This document shows, piece after piece, positions 44,202-51,164 of a stretch of DNA of 64,000 nucleotides. Position 1 is the stretch's first letter. The number at the start of each line of letters is the position of its first letter. This DNA comes from CAVUAN01 sp963739435. GTDB taxonomy: Bacteria > Acidobacteriota > Thermoanaerobaculia > UBA5066 > Gp7-AA6. The notes under the pieces were generated by a model that did not search any database, was not told where the DNA came from, and saw only the letters and a list, made by a program, of their open reading frames with translations. A program made the position numbers and the translations under genes. Where the stretch lies: NCBI GenBank assembly GCA_963739435.1, contig CAVUAN010000005.1, forward strand, positions 124,001 to 188,000, written 5' to 3'.

Positions 44202-44231
44202 AAAAAAAATCGGGGGGCCAAAGCCCCCCGA
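44202..44231 (-). terminator. Rho-independent terminator of the RRM gene
   Basis: On the minus strand GGGGGGC-tttg-GCCCCCC is followed by GATTTTTTTT. It lies 37 bases after the stop of the RNA-binding protein gene. Stem and U-tract are both strong. Confidence 0.85.
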
Positions 44232-44267
44232 ATTCAGTCGGTCTCTTTTGAGAACAGCGGCTGATAT

Positions 44268-44582
44268 CTAGTAGCGGTCGCGGCCACCACCGCCGCCGCC
44301 GCCGTAGCCGCCACGGCCACCGCCGCCGCCGCCGCCGCCCGTCTTCGGGCGCGCCTCGTTGACCGTCAGCGCGCGGCCGCCAAACTCCTGGCCCGACAGG
44401 CCGGAGATCGCTGCGCGGGCTTCGGCCTCGTCCGGAAACTCGACGAATCCGAAGCCCTTGGACCGGCCGGTGTCGCGGTCGGTGATGACGGCCACGGAAT
44501 CGACAGTGCCGTACTGCGAGAACATTTTGCGAAGATCGTCTTCGCTGGTGTTGTAGGGAAGGTTACCAACGTACAGTTTCAT
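44268..44582 (-). CDS. RRM RNA-binding protein with Gly-rich tail
   Basis: 104 residues. A single RNA-recognition motif has RNP2 KLYVGNLPYN and RNP1 KGFGFVEF. A tail of about 25 residues is almost only Gly with Arg and Tyr (GGRGGYGGGGGGGRDRY). This is the Rbp type of cyanobacteria and other bacteria, often cold-induced, and it is expected to act as an RNA chaperone in the cytoplasm. It has its own promoter, a leader of about 135 bases and its own terminator, so it is monocistronic. The long leader is compatible with temperature control at the RNA level. Confidence 0.9.
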   Translation of the reverse strand: MKLYVGNLPYNTSEDDLRKMFSQYGTVDSVAVITDRDTGRSKGFGFVEFPDEAEARAAISGLSGQEFGGRALTVNEARPKTGGGGGGGGRGGYGGGGGGGRDRY

Positions 44583-44720
44583 CGAAGCAGAGTCCTGTTA
44601 CCGGCGTCTCTTTTCCGGCCCCGCCGCGCCGTTCGGCGGAATCGTCTTCCCGTTCAATTCGATCCGTCTTTGGCGAGCGCAGGAAAGCGTGCAAAAGGCG
44701 AGCGAAACGAGAAGGAGCGC

Positions 44721-44749
44721 AGTCTAGCAGCGGACCGCCCGGGAATCAA
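44721..44749 (-). promoter_or_regulatory. Sigma70-type promoter of the RRM gene
   Basis: On the minus strand TTGATT (-35, 44749-44744) and TAGACT (-10, 44726-44721) are separated by exactly 17 bases. It would start transcription about 135 bases before the ATG. The -35 overlaps the last codons of the FAD-subunit gene. Confidence 0.65.
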
Positions 44750-45741
44750 CCGCGTCCGGCGTTGCGTCCGGCTATTTCTCGCAGAGCCGCAGAAACAAAA
44801 GACTTCGTCACCTCTTTACGCCAGTGTAAAGAAAAGTCCGTGTTGTCCATCGGGCGAGAGGGGCCGGCCGCTGCGGCCGAGGCAGCCGCGATCGTGCCGG
44901 CATCCAGACGGCGGCCAACGAGGGCCTGCTCGGCCGCCACGAGCCGGATAGGGGCCGACGACACGCCTCCGAGCACCAGGCGGGCCTGCCGCACGGTCTC
45001 GCCTTCCCACCAGGCCGCGGCGCCCACCGAAAGCACCGGGAAGTCGAAGGATCCGCGCCGGCGAAGCTTCGCATAGCTCGCCCGCCAGCCTTCCGGCTTC
45101 GGCAGGCGGATCTCCGTCAGAAGCTCGTCGGGCCTCTTGGTCAGGTAGTGGATGCCGTCGTTCTGGTAGAGATCTTCGACCGCGACCTCCCGTTCTCCGT
45201 CCTTCGAGACGAGGAGCACGCGCGCGTTGATGGCGATCAAGACGGGCACCGAGTCGGCCGATTGGACGGCCAGGCAGGTCGGCGAGCCGGGCGCCACCCA
45301 GCAGATGTCGCCGTCCTTCTTCATGCAGAACTTGATCGCCTGCCGCCACTCGTAGTTCTGGTCGTAGTAGTTGCAGCGCGTGTCGAGCAACACGTTGCCG
45401 CCGAGCGTGCCCATGTTGCGCAGCAGGGGCGTCGATATCTCCTCGATGGCGTGCGCGAGCCCCGCGTAATGGCGCCTGATCCGCCGGTCGCGCTCGATTT
45501 CGGAAAGCGGCACGGAGGCCCCGATCGTGGGCCCCCCGGCGCCGAAGCGCATTCTCCGCAGCGACGGGATGCGCGAGAGGCCGATGACGGTCTTGGGCGT
45601 CTGCTGGCGCCGCTTCATGTTCGGGTAGAGATCGGTCCCGCCGGCGACGAACGACCCCTCGGGACCGGCGTCCGCCTTGATCGCGACCGCCTCCTTCACC
45701 GAGGTCGGCGCGTAATAGCGGAAGCGAGGGAGCCTCATCAT
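44746..45741 (-). CDS. FAD-binding subunit of a 4-hydroxybenzoyl-CoA reductase-type molybdenum hydroxylase
   Basis: 331 residues of the xanthine-dehydrogenase FAD-subunit family. FAD contacts are in SFVAGGTDLYPNMKRR and LLRNMGTLGGNVLLDTRCNY. A cysteine-rich insertion holds four Cys (CNYYDQ, KFCMKK, DICWVA, PTCLAV), as in the beta subunit of 4-hydroxybenzoyl-CoA reductase, which carries an extra [4Fe-4S] cluster. That feature separates it from ordinary xanthine dehydrogenase or CO dehydrogenase. It is last in the operon after the large subunit; a GGACTTT array fills the gap. Function as an aromatic acyl-CoA reductase is an inference from the cluster. Confidence 0.85.
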   Translation of the reverse strand: MMRLPRFRYYAPTSVKEAVAIKADAGPEGSFVAGGTDLYPNMKRRQQTPKTVIGLSRIPSLRRMRFGAGGPTIGASVPLSEIERDRRIRRHYAGLAHAIEEISTPLLRNMGTLGGNVLLDTRCNYYDQNYEWRQAIKFCMKKDGDICWVAPGSPTCLAVQSADSVPVLIAINARVLLVSKDGEREVAVEDLYQNDGIHYLTKRPDELLTEIRLPKPEGWRASYAKLRRRGSFDFPVLSVGAAAWWEGETVRQARLVLGGVSSAPIRLVAAEQALVGRRLDAGTIAAASAAAAGPSRPMDNTDFSLHWRKEVTKSFVSAALREIAGRNAGRG

Positions 45742-45748
45742 GAGCGAG

Positions 45749-45780
45749 AGTCCAAAGTCCAAAGTCCAAAGTCCAAAGTC
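45749..45780. repeat. AAAGTCC heptamer tandem array (4.6 copies)
   Basis: Perfect heptamers fill nearly the whole gap between the stop of the large-subunit gene (45779) and the ATG of the FAD-subunit gene (45741). They take the place of a normal ribosome-binding site. Confidence 0.9.
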
Positions 45781-48265
45781 ATCGCACTCCCCCGGCGCCG
45801 GTAACGACAGCATCGGCGGCCTTGCCGTCGCCGCCCTCTGAGGGTGTGAGAACGTGGATAGGTTCGGGATAGGGAATCTCCGGAAATCGGGTGGGTCCGT
45901 AACGCGCCGGCCTGCCCTGCGCTCTGGCCTTCAGCGCCTTCAGCACTTTTTCGGGCGTTGCCGGAACCTCATCCACGCGAACGCCCACCGCGTCGTAGAT
46001 CGCGTTGACGACGGCCGGAGGAATCGGCAGCAGAGGGCCCTGTCCCACTTCCTTCGCGCCGTAGGGGCCGTTGGGATCCGGGTCCTCGACGAGGTACGTC
46101 TCGATCTCGGGCATCTCCATCGTGGTCGGGCTCTTGTACTCGAGCATCGAGGGAAACTTGTGGACGACGTTGTCGGCGACGTCGTCGCGGTAGGCCATCT
46201 CCTCCATCGTCGCTTCGCCCAGGCCCATGTACACGGAGCCTTCGACCTGGCCGACGACGAGCGCGGGATTGATGCACTTGCCGACGTCGTGGGCGATCCA
46301 GATCTTCGGCACCCGGTAGATGCCGGTCTCGGGATCGACCGAGACCTCCACGACCGCCGCCGAATAGGAGTAGGCGGGCGACGGGCCGACACCCGCGCCG
46401 CGGTAGCGGCCGGCCGAGGGCGGCGGCGAGTACGAGCCGACCGTGCCGAGCGTGCCGAACTTCGACTCCGCCAGCACCGCGGCCTCGGCAAAGGTCATCC
46501 CCTTTTCCGGGTTTTCGACGTCGAAGACGCGCCCGCCGGCCAGAGAAATCCGCACGCCGGGCACCTCGAGCTTCGCGCCGGCCGCGGCAACCAGCATCTC
46601 GCGGGCCCGCTCGGCCGCCTGAAGCGCGGCGTTGCCCGTCATGAGCGTGACACGCGAGGAGTAGGAACCCAGATCCACCGGCGTCAAATCCGTGTCGCCC
46701 GTCACCACGCGGATGTCGAAGGGGTCGATCCCCAGCACTTCCGCCACGATGTAGGCCAGGACCGAGTCCGAGCCCTGTCCGATGTCGGTCGAGCCACAGA
46801 AGACCGTTACCCCGCCGCCGCGGTCCACCTTCAACTGCACGCCCGACTGCGGCATGGAGTTCCAGTAGATCGGCAGCCCGGCGCCGCAAATGTAGGACGA
46901 GCAGGCGAGGCCGAGGCCGCGGTTGGGTGGCAGCTTGCCGCGCCGCCTCTTCCAGCCCGAGGCCGCGACGACCTTGTCGATGCAGGCGCCGAGGCCCATC
47001 GAGCCAATGCGGAGGTAGTTGGCCGTCAGCGAGTCGGGCGGCTGCAGGTGAGCCTTGCGCATCGCCGCCGGATCGAGGCCCAGGTCGCAGGCGATCTTGT
47101 CGAGCTGGGCTTCCAGAGCAAAGCGCGGCTGCGGCGTCCCGTGGCCGCGCTTGGGGCCGCAGGGCGGCTTGTTCGTGAAGACGCGGGCGCCGTCAAAGCG
47201 GTAGGCGGGCACCTCGTAGGTCACAGTTTGGAGCGCCCCCGTGTAGTACGTCGAGGCGACGCCGTAGGAACCGTAGCCGCCGCCGTCGAGCACCGTTTGC
47301 AGGTGCATCGCCGTGATCGCGCCGTCTTTTGTAACGCCCGTCTTCAAGCGCATCAGGGTCGGATGCCGGCCGCGGTGGCAGTAGAAAACCTCTTCGCGCG
47401 TCAGACAGATCTTCACGGGCCGGCCCGTCACCCGCGAGAGGTGCGCCACCACGATCTCGTGGTTGAACGGATCGGACTTGCCGCCGAAACCGCCGCCGTT
47501 GGGCGTCGCGAGGACGCGGATTCTTGCCGGCGGCATCTCCAGCACCTTGGCGAGGGCGCGGTGCACGTAATGCGGCGTCTGTGTCGAAGACCAGAGCGCG
47601 AGCTTCCCGTCGGGCCCGAAATCGGCGACGGCCGCGTGCTGCTCGATCGGCAGGTGTGTCGAGCCCTCGTAGAAGAAGAGATCGTCGTAGGTCCGGTCGG
47701 CGCGGGCGAAGCCTTCTTCGGTCGAGCCGAACTCCATCGCCACGAGCTTGTGGAAGTTGCCGGAGTCGCCGTAGTCGTGGATCCTCGGCTCGGGCGTCGC
47801 GACGGCCTTTTCGATAGAGCCGATCGGCGTCAGGTCCTCGTAGACCACATCGATATGGCCGAGCGCAGCGACCGCGGCGTCCTCGTCCACGGCTGCGACA
47901 GCCGCCACGGGGTCGCCCACGAACCGGACGCGGTCGAGGCACAGCGCGTGCTCGTCCTGCGAGACGGGCAGGATGCCGAAAGAAATCGGCAGGTCGCTTC
48001 CAGTTGCGACCGCCGCGACGCCCGGCATCTTCAAGGCGCGCGACGTGTCGATCGAGACAATGCGGGCGTGCGCGCGCGTGCTGCGCAGGAGCTTGCAATG
48101 CAGCATTCGCGGCAGGACGATGTCGTCGGCGAACCGCGTCTTTCCAGTGACCTTGTCGACGGCGTCGACCTTGGGATGCGGCCGTCCCACGACGCGAGTC
48201 TGCAGGCGCGGCCCCCGACTCTGGACTTTGGGCTTCGGACTTTGGACTCCCCGCGGTTCGTTCAT
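45779..48265 (-). CDS. Molybdopterin-binding large subunit, 4-hydroxybenzoyl-CoA reductase/xanthine dehydrogenase type
   Basis: 828 residues, intact. The a/b-hammerhead domain (TGKTRFADDIVLPRMLHCKL) is followed by molybdopterin-binding segments: STQTPHYVHRALAKVLEMPP, ATPNGGGFGGKSDPF, CGSTDIGQGSDSVLAYIVAE, VTLMTGNAALQAAERA and YGAKEVGQGPLLPIPPA. In the last motif the position of the usual catalytic Glu (GE) appears to be Gln (VGQG). The N-terminal dozen residues (GVQSPKPKVQSRG) are coded by a diverged heptamer repeat. The start overlaps the small-subunit stop (ATGA). It should hydroxylate or reductively dehydroxylate an aromatic or heterocyclic substrate. Confidence 0.87.
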   Translation of the reverse strand: MNEPRGVQSPKPKVQSRGPRLQTRVVGRPHPKVDAVDKVTGKTRFADDIVLPRMLHCKLLRSTRAHARIVSIDTSRALKMPGVAAVATGSDLPISFGILPVSQDEHALCLDRVRFVGDPVAAVAAVDEDAAVAALGHIDVVYEDLTPIGSIEKAVATPEPRIHDYGDSGNFHKLVAMEFGSTEEGFARADRTYDDLFFYEGSTHLPIEQHAAVADFGPDGKLALWSSTQTPHYVHRALAKVLEMPPARIRVLATPNGGGFGGKSDPFNHEIVVAHLSRVTGRPVKICLTREEVFYCHRGRHPTLMRLKTGVTKDGAITAMHLQTVLDGGGYGSYGVASTYYTGALQTVTYEVPAYRFDGARVFTNKPPCGPKRGHGTPQPRFALEAQLDKIACDLGLDPAAMRKAHLQPPDSLTANYLRIGSMGLGACIDKVVAASGWKRRRGKLPPNRGLGLACSSYICGAGLPIYWNSMPQSGVQLKVDRGGGVTVFCGSTDIGQGSDSVLAYIVAEVLGIDPFDIRVVTGDTDLTPVDLGSYSSRVTLMTGNAALQAAERAREMLVAAAGAKLEVPGVRISLAGGRVFDVENPEKGMTFAEAAVLAESKFGTLGTVGSYSPPPSAGRYRGAGVGPSPAYSYSAAVVEVSVDPETGIYRVPKIWIAHDVGKCINPALVVGQVEGSVYMGLGEATMEEMAYRDDVADNVVHKFPSMLEYKSPTTMEMPEIETYLVEDPDPNGPYGAKEVGQGPLLPIPPAVVNAIYDAVGVRVDEVPATPEKVLKALKARAQGRPARYGPTRFPEIPYPEPIHVLTPSEGGDGKAADAVVTGAGGVR
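48217..48249. repeat. Diverged GACTTTG heptamer array inside coding sequence
   Basis: GACTCTG-GACTTTG-GGCTTCG-GACTTTG-GACTC: the same 7-base unit, with changes, within codons 6-16 of the large-subunit gene. It keeps the reading frame open and encodes VQSPKPKVQS on the minus strand. Confidence 0.75.
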
Positions 48266-48849
48266 CGCTGCAGCACCGGAAGCAGGCCGCTCTCGTCGAA
48301 GTCCGTGCCGTAGAGGGATTCCTTCGACGGGGCTGCGGCTGCTTCGCCGCGCATCCAGGCGGCGGCGAGCTCGACTGCCTCGAAGATCTTGATGTAGCCC
48401 GTGCATCGGCAGAGATTGCCGGCCAGGGCCTGCTGGATCTCCTTCCGCGTGGGCTTGGGGTTTTCCTCGAGGAGAGCTTTTGCCGTCAGGAGGAACCCGG
48501 GCGTGCAGTAGCCGCACTGAGCCGCGCCCAGGTCCGCAAAGGCCTTCTGCAGCGGATGGAGACCGGAAGGTCCCGCCATCCCCTCGACCGTCTCGATCGA
48601 CTTGCCCTCGCAATCGAGACCGAGCACCAGGCAGGAGAGGACGGGCTGGCCGTCCACCAGCACGGCGCACGTGCCGCACTCTCCCAACTCGCAGCCGTGT
48701 TTGGTGCCCGTCAGCCCCATGTCCTCGCGCAGCACCTCGAGCAGCGTCTTGTACGGAGCGAAGGCAACTTCGGCCGTCTCGCCGTTGCAGAGGAAGCGGA
48801 GGTGCGCCTTTTCGAGCTCGGGTGCCTCAGATTTCTTCGGGCGGGACAT
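48262..48849 (-). CDS. [2Fe-2S] small subunit of the molybdenum hydroxylase
   Basis: 195 residues. The plant-ferredoxin-type cluster uses the cysteines of KHGCELGECGTCAVLVDG and the downstream VLSC. The second [2Fe-2S] domain has QCGYCTPGFLLTAKALLEEN and NLCRCTGYIKIFEAVELAAA. This is the electron-transfer subunit that passes electrons from or to the molybdenum site. ATG at 48849 is preferred; a TTG 12 bases upstream is in frame. It is the first gene of the three-subunit operon, downstream of a TetR-type palindrome at 48900-48915. Order small-large-medium differs from the classic coxM-S-L order. Confidence 0.9.
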   Translation of the reverse strand: MSRPKKSEAPELEKAHLRFLCNGETAEVAFAPYKTLLEVLREDMGLTGTKHGCELGECGTCAVLVDGQPVLSCLVLGLDCEGKSIETVEGMAGPSGLHPLQKAFADLGAAQCGYCTPGFLLTAKALLEENPKPTRKEIQQALAGNLCRCTGYIKIFEAVELAAAWMRGEAAAAPSKESLYGTDFDESGLLPVLQR

Positions 48850-48899
48850 GGGAAGACGCAATCTAATCCCTTTGGTTTCTGAAGGAAAGGTCGCGTATG

Positions 48900-48952
48900 C
48901 TGACCGACCGGTCAGGTGGACTGCAAGCCCCTCTGCTGCAATCTCATAGGCT
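48900..48952. promoter_or_regulatory. Second TetR operator and promoter, Mo-hydroxylase/trans-sulfuration divergent region
   Basis: CTGACCGACCGGTCAG (48900-48915) is the exact reverse complement of the palindrome beside tetR at 12811-12826. On the plus strand CTGCAA (48921) and TAGGCT (48947-48952) follow with the same 20-base spacing and the same 38-base distance to the ATG as TTGCAA/TAGACT before moaD. The minus strand, toward the hydroxylase operon, has TTGCAG on the far side of the operator but no good -10. Confidence 0.7.
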
Positions 48953-48958
48953 TGCCCG

Positions 48959-50081
48959 ATGAAGCTCGAAACTCTTTTCGTCCACGCCGCACATCACATC
49001 GACAAGGAGACGGGAGCGGTCGCGCCGCCTATCCACCTCTCCACGACTTTTGCGCGCGGCGCGGACAACGCCCTGATCGGCCCGACGCAGTACATCCGCG
49101 AGGGCAACCCGACGCAGTCGCTGCTCGAAGAGGCGCTGGCGCCGCTCGAAGGCGGCGAGGCGGCCCTGGCCTTCGCGTCCGGAATGGCGGCGGGCGTCGC
49201 CGTGCTCCAGAGCCTGGAGTCCGGCAGCCACTTCATTCTGCCCAACGACATCTACTACGGCTACCGCGTCGCGGCCCGCGACTTCCTCGAGCGCTCGGGC
49301 CTGCAGACCGACGCGGTCAACATGGACGACCTGGCGGCTCTCAAGAAGGCGCTTCGCCCCAACACCAGGCTCGTCTGGCTCGAATCGCCATCGAACCCGC
49401 TCATGAAGGTGACGGACCTTGCGGCGGCGGCCGCCCTCGCGCGGGCCGCGGGAGCAGTCGTTGTCGTCGACAACACGTTCGCCACCCCGGTGCTCCAGCG
49501 CCCGATCTCCCTTGGCGCCGACATCGTGCTCCACGCCACGACCAAGTACATCGGCGGCCACAGCGACGTCCAGGGAGGGGCCCTCGTCTTCAAGAGCAAG
49601 AATGAGTTCTTCGAAAGGGTCGAGCACGCCCGGCACATCTTGGGCGGCGTCGGCTCCCCCTTCAACGCCTGGCTCGCCCTCCGCGGCCTCCGGACGCTGC
49701 CCGTACGCATGGAGCGCCAGAGCGCGAACGCCATGGCGATCGCCCGCGCCCTCGCGAAGCACCCGGGCGTCTCGGCCGTGCACTACCCGGGCCTCGAGTC
49801 CGATCCCGGGCACACCATCGCGAAGCGTCAGATGACGGCCTTCGGCGGCATGCTCTCGATCCGGGTCAAAGCCGGGCGCGAGGCGGCCATCGCGGCTGTG
49901 TCGGAAAGTTCGGCTCTTTACGAGGGCGACCTCTTTGGGCGGCACCGAGAGCTTGATCGAGCACCGCGCCACCAGCGAAGGCCCGACTTCCACGACGCCG
50001 CCAGACCTCCTGCGTCTTTCGATCGGCCTTGAACACTCAGACGACCTGATCGCGGACCTCGACCAGGCACTCCGGTCGTGA
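48959..50081 (+). CDS. Trans-sulfuration PLP enzyme, cystathionine gamma-synthase/methionine gamma-lyase family (one frameshift)
   Basis: About 373 residues. Cys/Met-metabolism PLP enzyme with APPIHLSTTFARGADNALI, ALAFASGMAAGVAVLQSLES, VVVVDNTFATPVLQRPISLG and the PLP lysine in VLHATTKYIGGHSDVQGGAL. One extra base near 49910 moves the C terminus into the frame VRLFTRATSLGGTESLIEHR, which restores the normal end (ATSEGPTSTTPPDLLRLSIG and LEHSDDLIADLDQALRS). It could make cystathionine, or split cystathionine or methionine; the family members are hard to tell apart. A TAGGCT box lies 6 bases before the ATG. The promoter carries the TetR palindrome shared with moaD. Confidence 0.85.
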
Positions 50082-50082
50082 G

Positions 50083-51069
50083 TTAGACCGGCGTCCGCAT
50101 GGGGACGACCCGGGGCTGACCGGAACCGCCCAGGGCCGGGATGACTGGCCCGCGCGGCACAGGAGTGAGGGTGGGGCCGGACGGCGTCGGCGTTGCCGTT
50201 GGCTGCGGCGTCCGGGTCGGGCTGAAGACCGGCGTCGCCGTCGGCGGAAAAGGTGTCGCCGTCGCCAACGGCGTGGCTGACCGGGTGGGCGTTGCCGTCG
50301 GCGGCGTGCCGCTCGGGGTCCGCGTCGGCGTGAATGTCGTCGTTGCCGTACGCGTCGGCGTCGACGTGGGAGGCGTGCCGGTGATCGTGGGCGTGTGCGT
50401 CGGGGTTCGGCTCGGCGACGGACTTGGACTGGGTGAGGGTGATGCGGTGAATGTCCGGGTGAATGTTGCGGTCGCGGTCGGCGTGAACGTCGGCCCGCTG
50501 CTCGTATTCGTCGGCGACGCCGTGACGCCCGCCGTCGATGTCCGCGTCGGCGTGCTCGAAAGCGTCGGTGTGAACGTCGCTGTCGCCGTGCGCGTCGGCG
50601 ACGCTGTGAACGTCGATGTCGGCGTCAGAGAGGGCGTCCACGTCGAGGTATTGGTCGGTGTCGGCCCGTCGTCGTTCAGGATCGTGCCGGTGCCCGTGTC
50701 CCGCAGGAGCGTCGCGTTGGTCGGGTTCGAGAGAACGACGGTGAACGTCTCGTTCTGCTCCGCGACGGTATCCCCGACGATTGGCACGCTGATCGTGCCG
50801 ACCAACCCACCCGCGAAGATGATGAGCGTGCCGGACCGGAACTGGTAGTCGTTGTCCGCCAGCGTCGCCGTCCCATCGACGGTCATGTAGTCCACCGTGA
50901 TCGTGAACGTGCTCGCAGCCGAGAGGTTGACCGTGAACACCGCGTTCGTCGTCCCGAAGTTGCCTTCGGGCGTCGCCACGTCGTTGATCGATAGGGTCGG
51001 AGTCTGCGCCGCCGCGACGCCAGCGAGCAGCCAGCCAGCGAAGACAGCAAGGAATGTGCGCGTCTGCAG
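50083..51069 (-). CDS. Secreted Calx-beta domain protein with long Thr/Pro-rich tail
   Basis: About 328 residues. A signal peptide (RTFLAVFAGWLLAGVAAAQ) is followed by one Calx-beta domain (about 30-133), with ATPEGNFGTTNAVFTVNLSA, ADNDYQFRSGTLIIFAGGLV and EQNETFTVVLSNPTNATLLR. Next come about 165 residues of TPT/TPS/SPSPS repeats and a GPVIPALGGSGQ end. The start is unclear: in frame there is only CTG (51069) after GGGAG, with a stop codon just above. The first standard start (50979) would cut off the signal peptide, so a small error or a non-standard start is likely. The Thr/Pro part is probably a glycosylated stalk. The function is perhaps adhesion. Confidence 0.72.
   Translation of the reverse strand: MQTRTFLAVFAGWLLAGVAAAQTPTLSINDVATPEGNFGTTNAVFTVNLSAASTFTITVDYMTVDGTATLADNDYQFRSGTLIIFAGGLVGTISVPIVGDTVAEQNETFTVVLSNPTNATLLRDTGTGTILNDDGPTPTNTSTWTPSLTPTSTFTASPTRTATATFTPTLSSTPTRTSTAGVTASPTNTSSGPTFTPTATATFTRTFTASPSPSPSPSPSRTPTHTPTITGTPPTSTPTRTATTTFTPTRTPSGTPPTATPTRSATPLATATPFPPTATPVFSPTRTPQPTATPTPSGPTLTPVPRGPVIPALGGSGQPRVVPMRTPV
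50140..50670. repeat. Low-complexity GGCGTC/CGTCGGC codon repeat region
   Basis: The DNA coding for the Thr/Pro stalk is a long, imperfect run of GTCGGCGT-like units, without a fixed period. It is purine/pyrimidine-skewed and keeps a reading frame open on the opposite strand too (Val-Gly-Val), which I take as a by-product. Confidence 0.7.
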
Positions 51070-51164
51070 ACTTCTCCCGCGCTACGTAAGGTATCGCACC
51101 CCGATCCTAAAGAAAACGTTCAAGTCGAGCCGGCTCGATCCGCCGACACCACAATCACGCACCC

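Noticed and set aside
44670..44951. Plus-strand open frame of 93 codons upstream of the RRM gene
   Set aside because: It overlaps the promoter and leader of the RRM gene and the end of the FAD-subunit gene, has no ribosome site and no recognisable protein features.
45854..48313. Plus-strand open frame of about 819 codons opposite the molybdenum-subunit gene
   Set aside because: Composition-driven shadow (His/Arg/Val-rich) of a fully conserved minus-strand gene.
50141..50848. Plus-strand Val/Gly-repeat protein (VGVAVGV pattern)
   Set aside because: It is the mirror of the Thr/Pro codons of the Calx-beta protein. The opposite strand has a signal peptide and a recognised domain, this one has neither.
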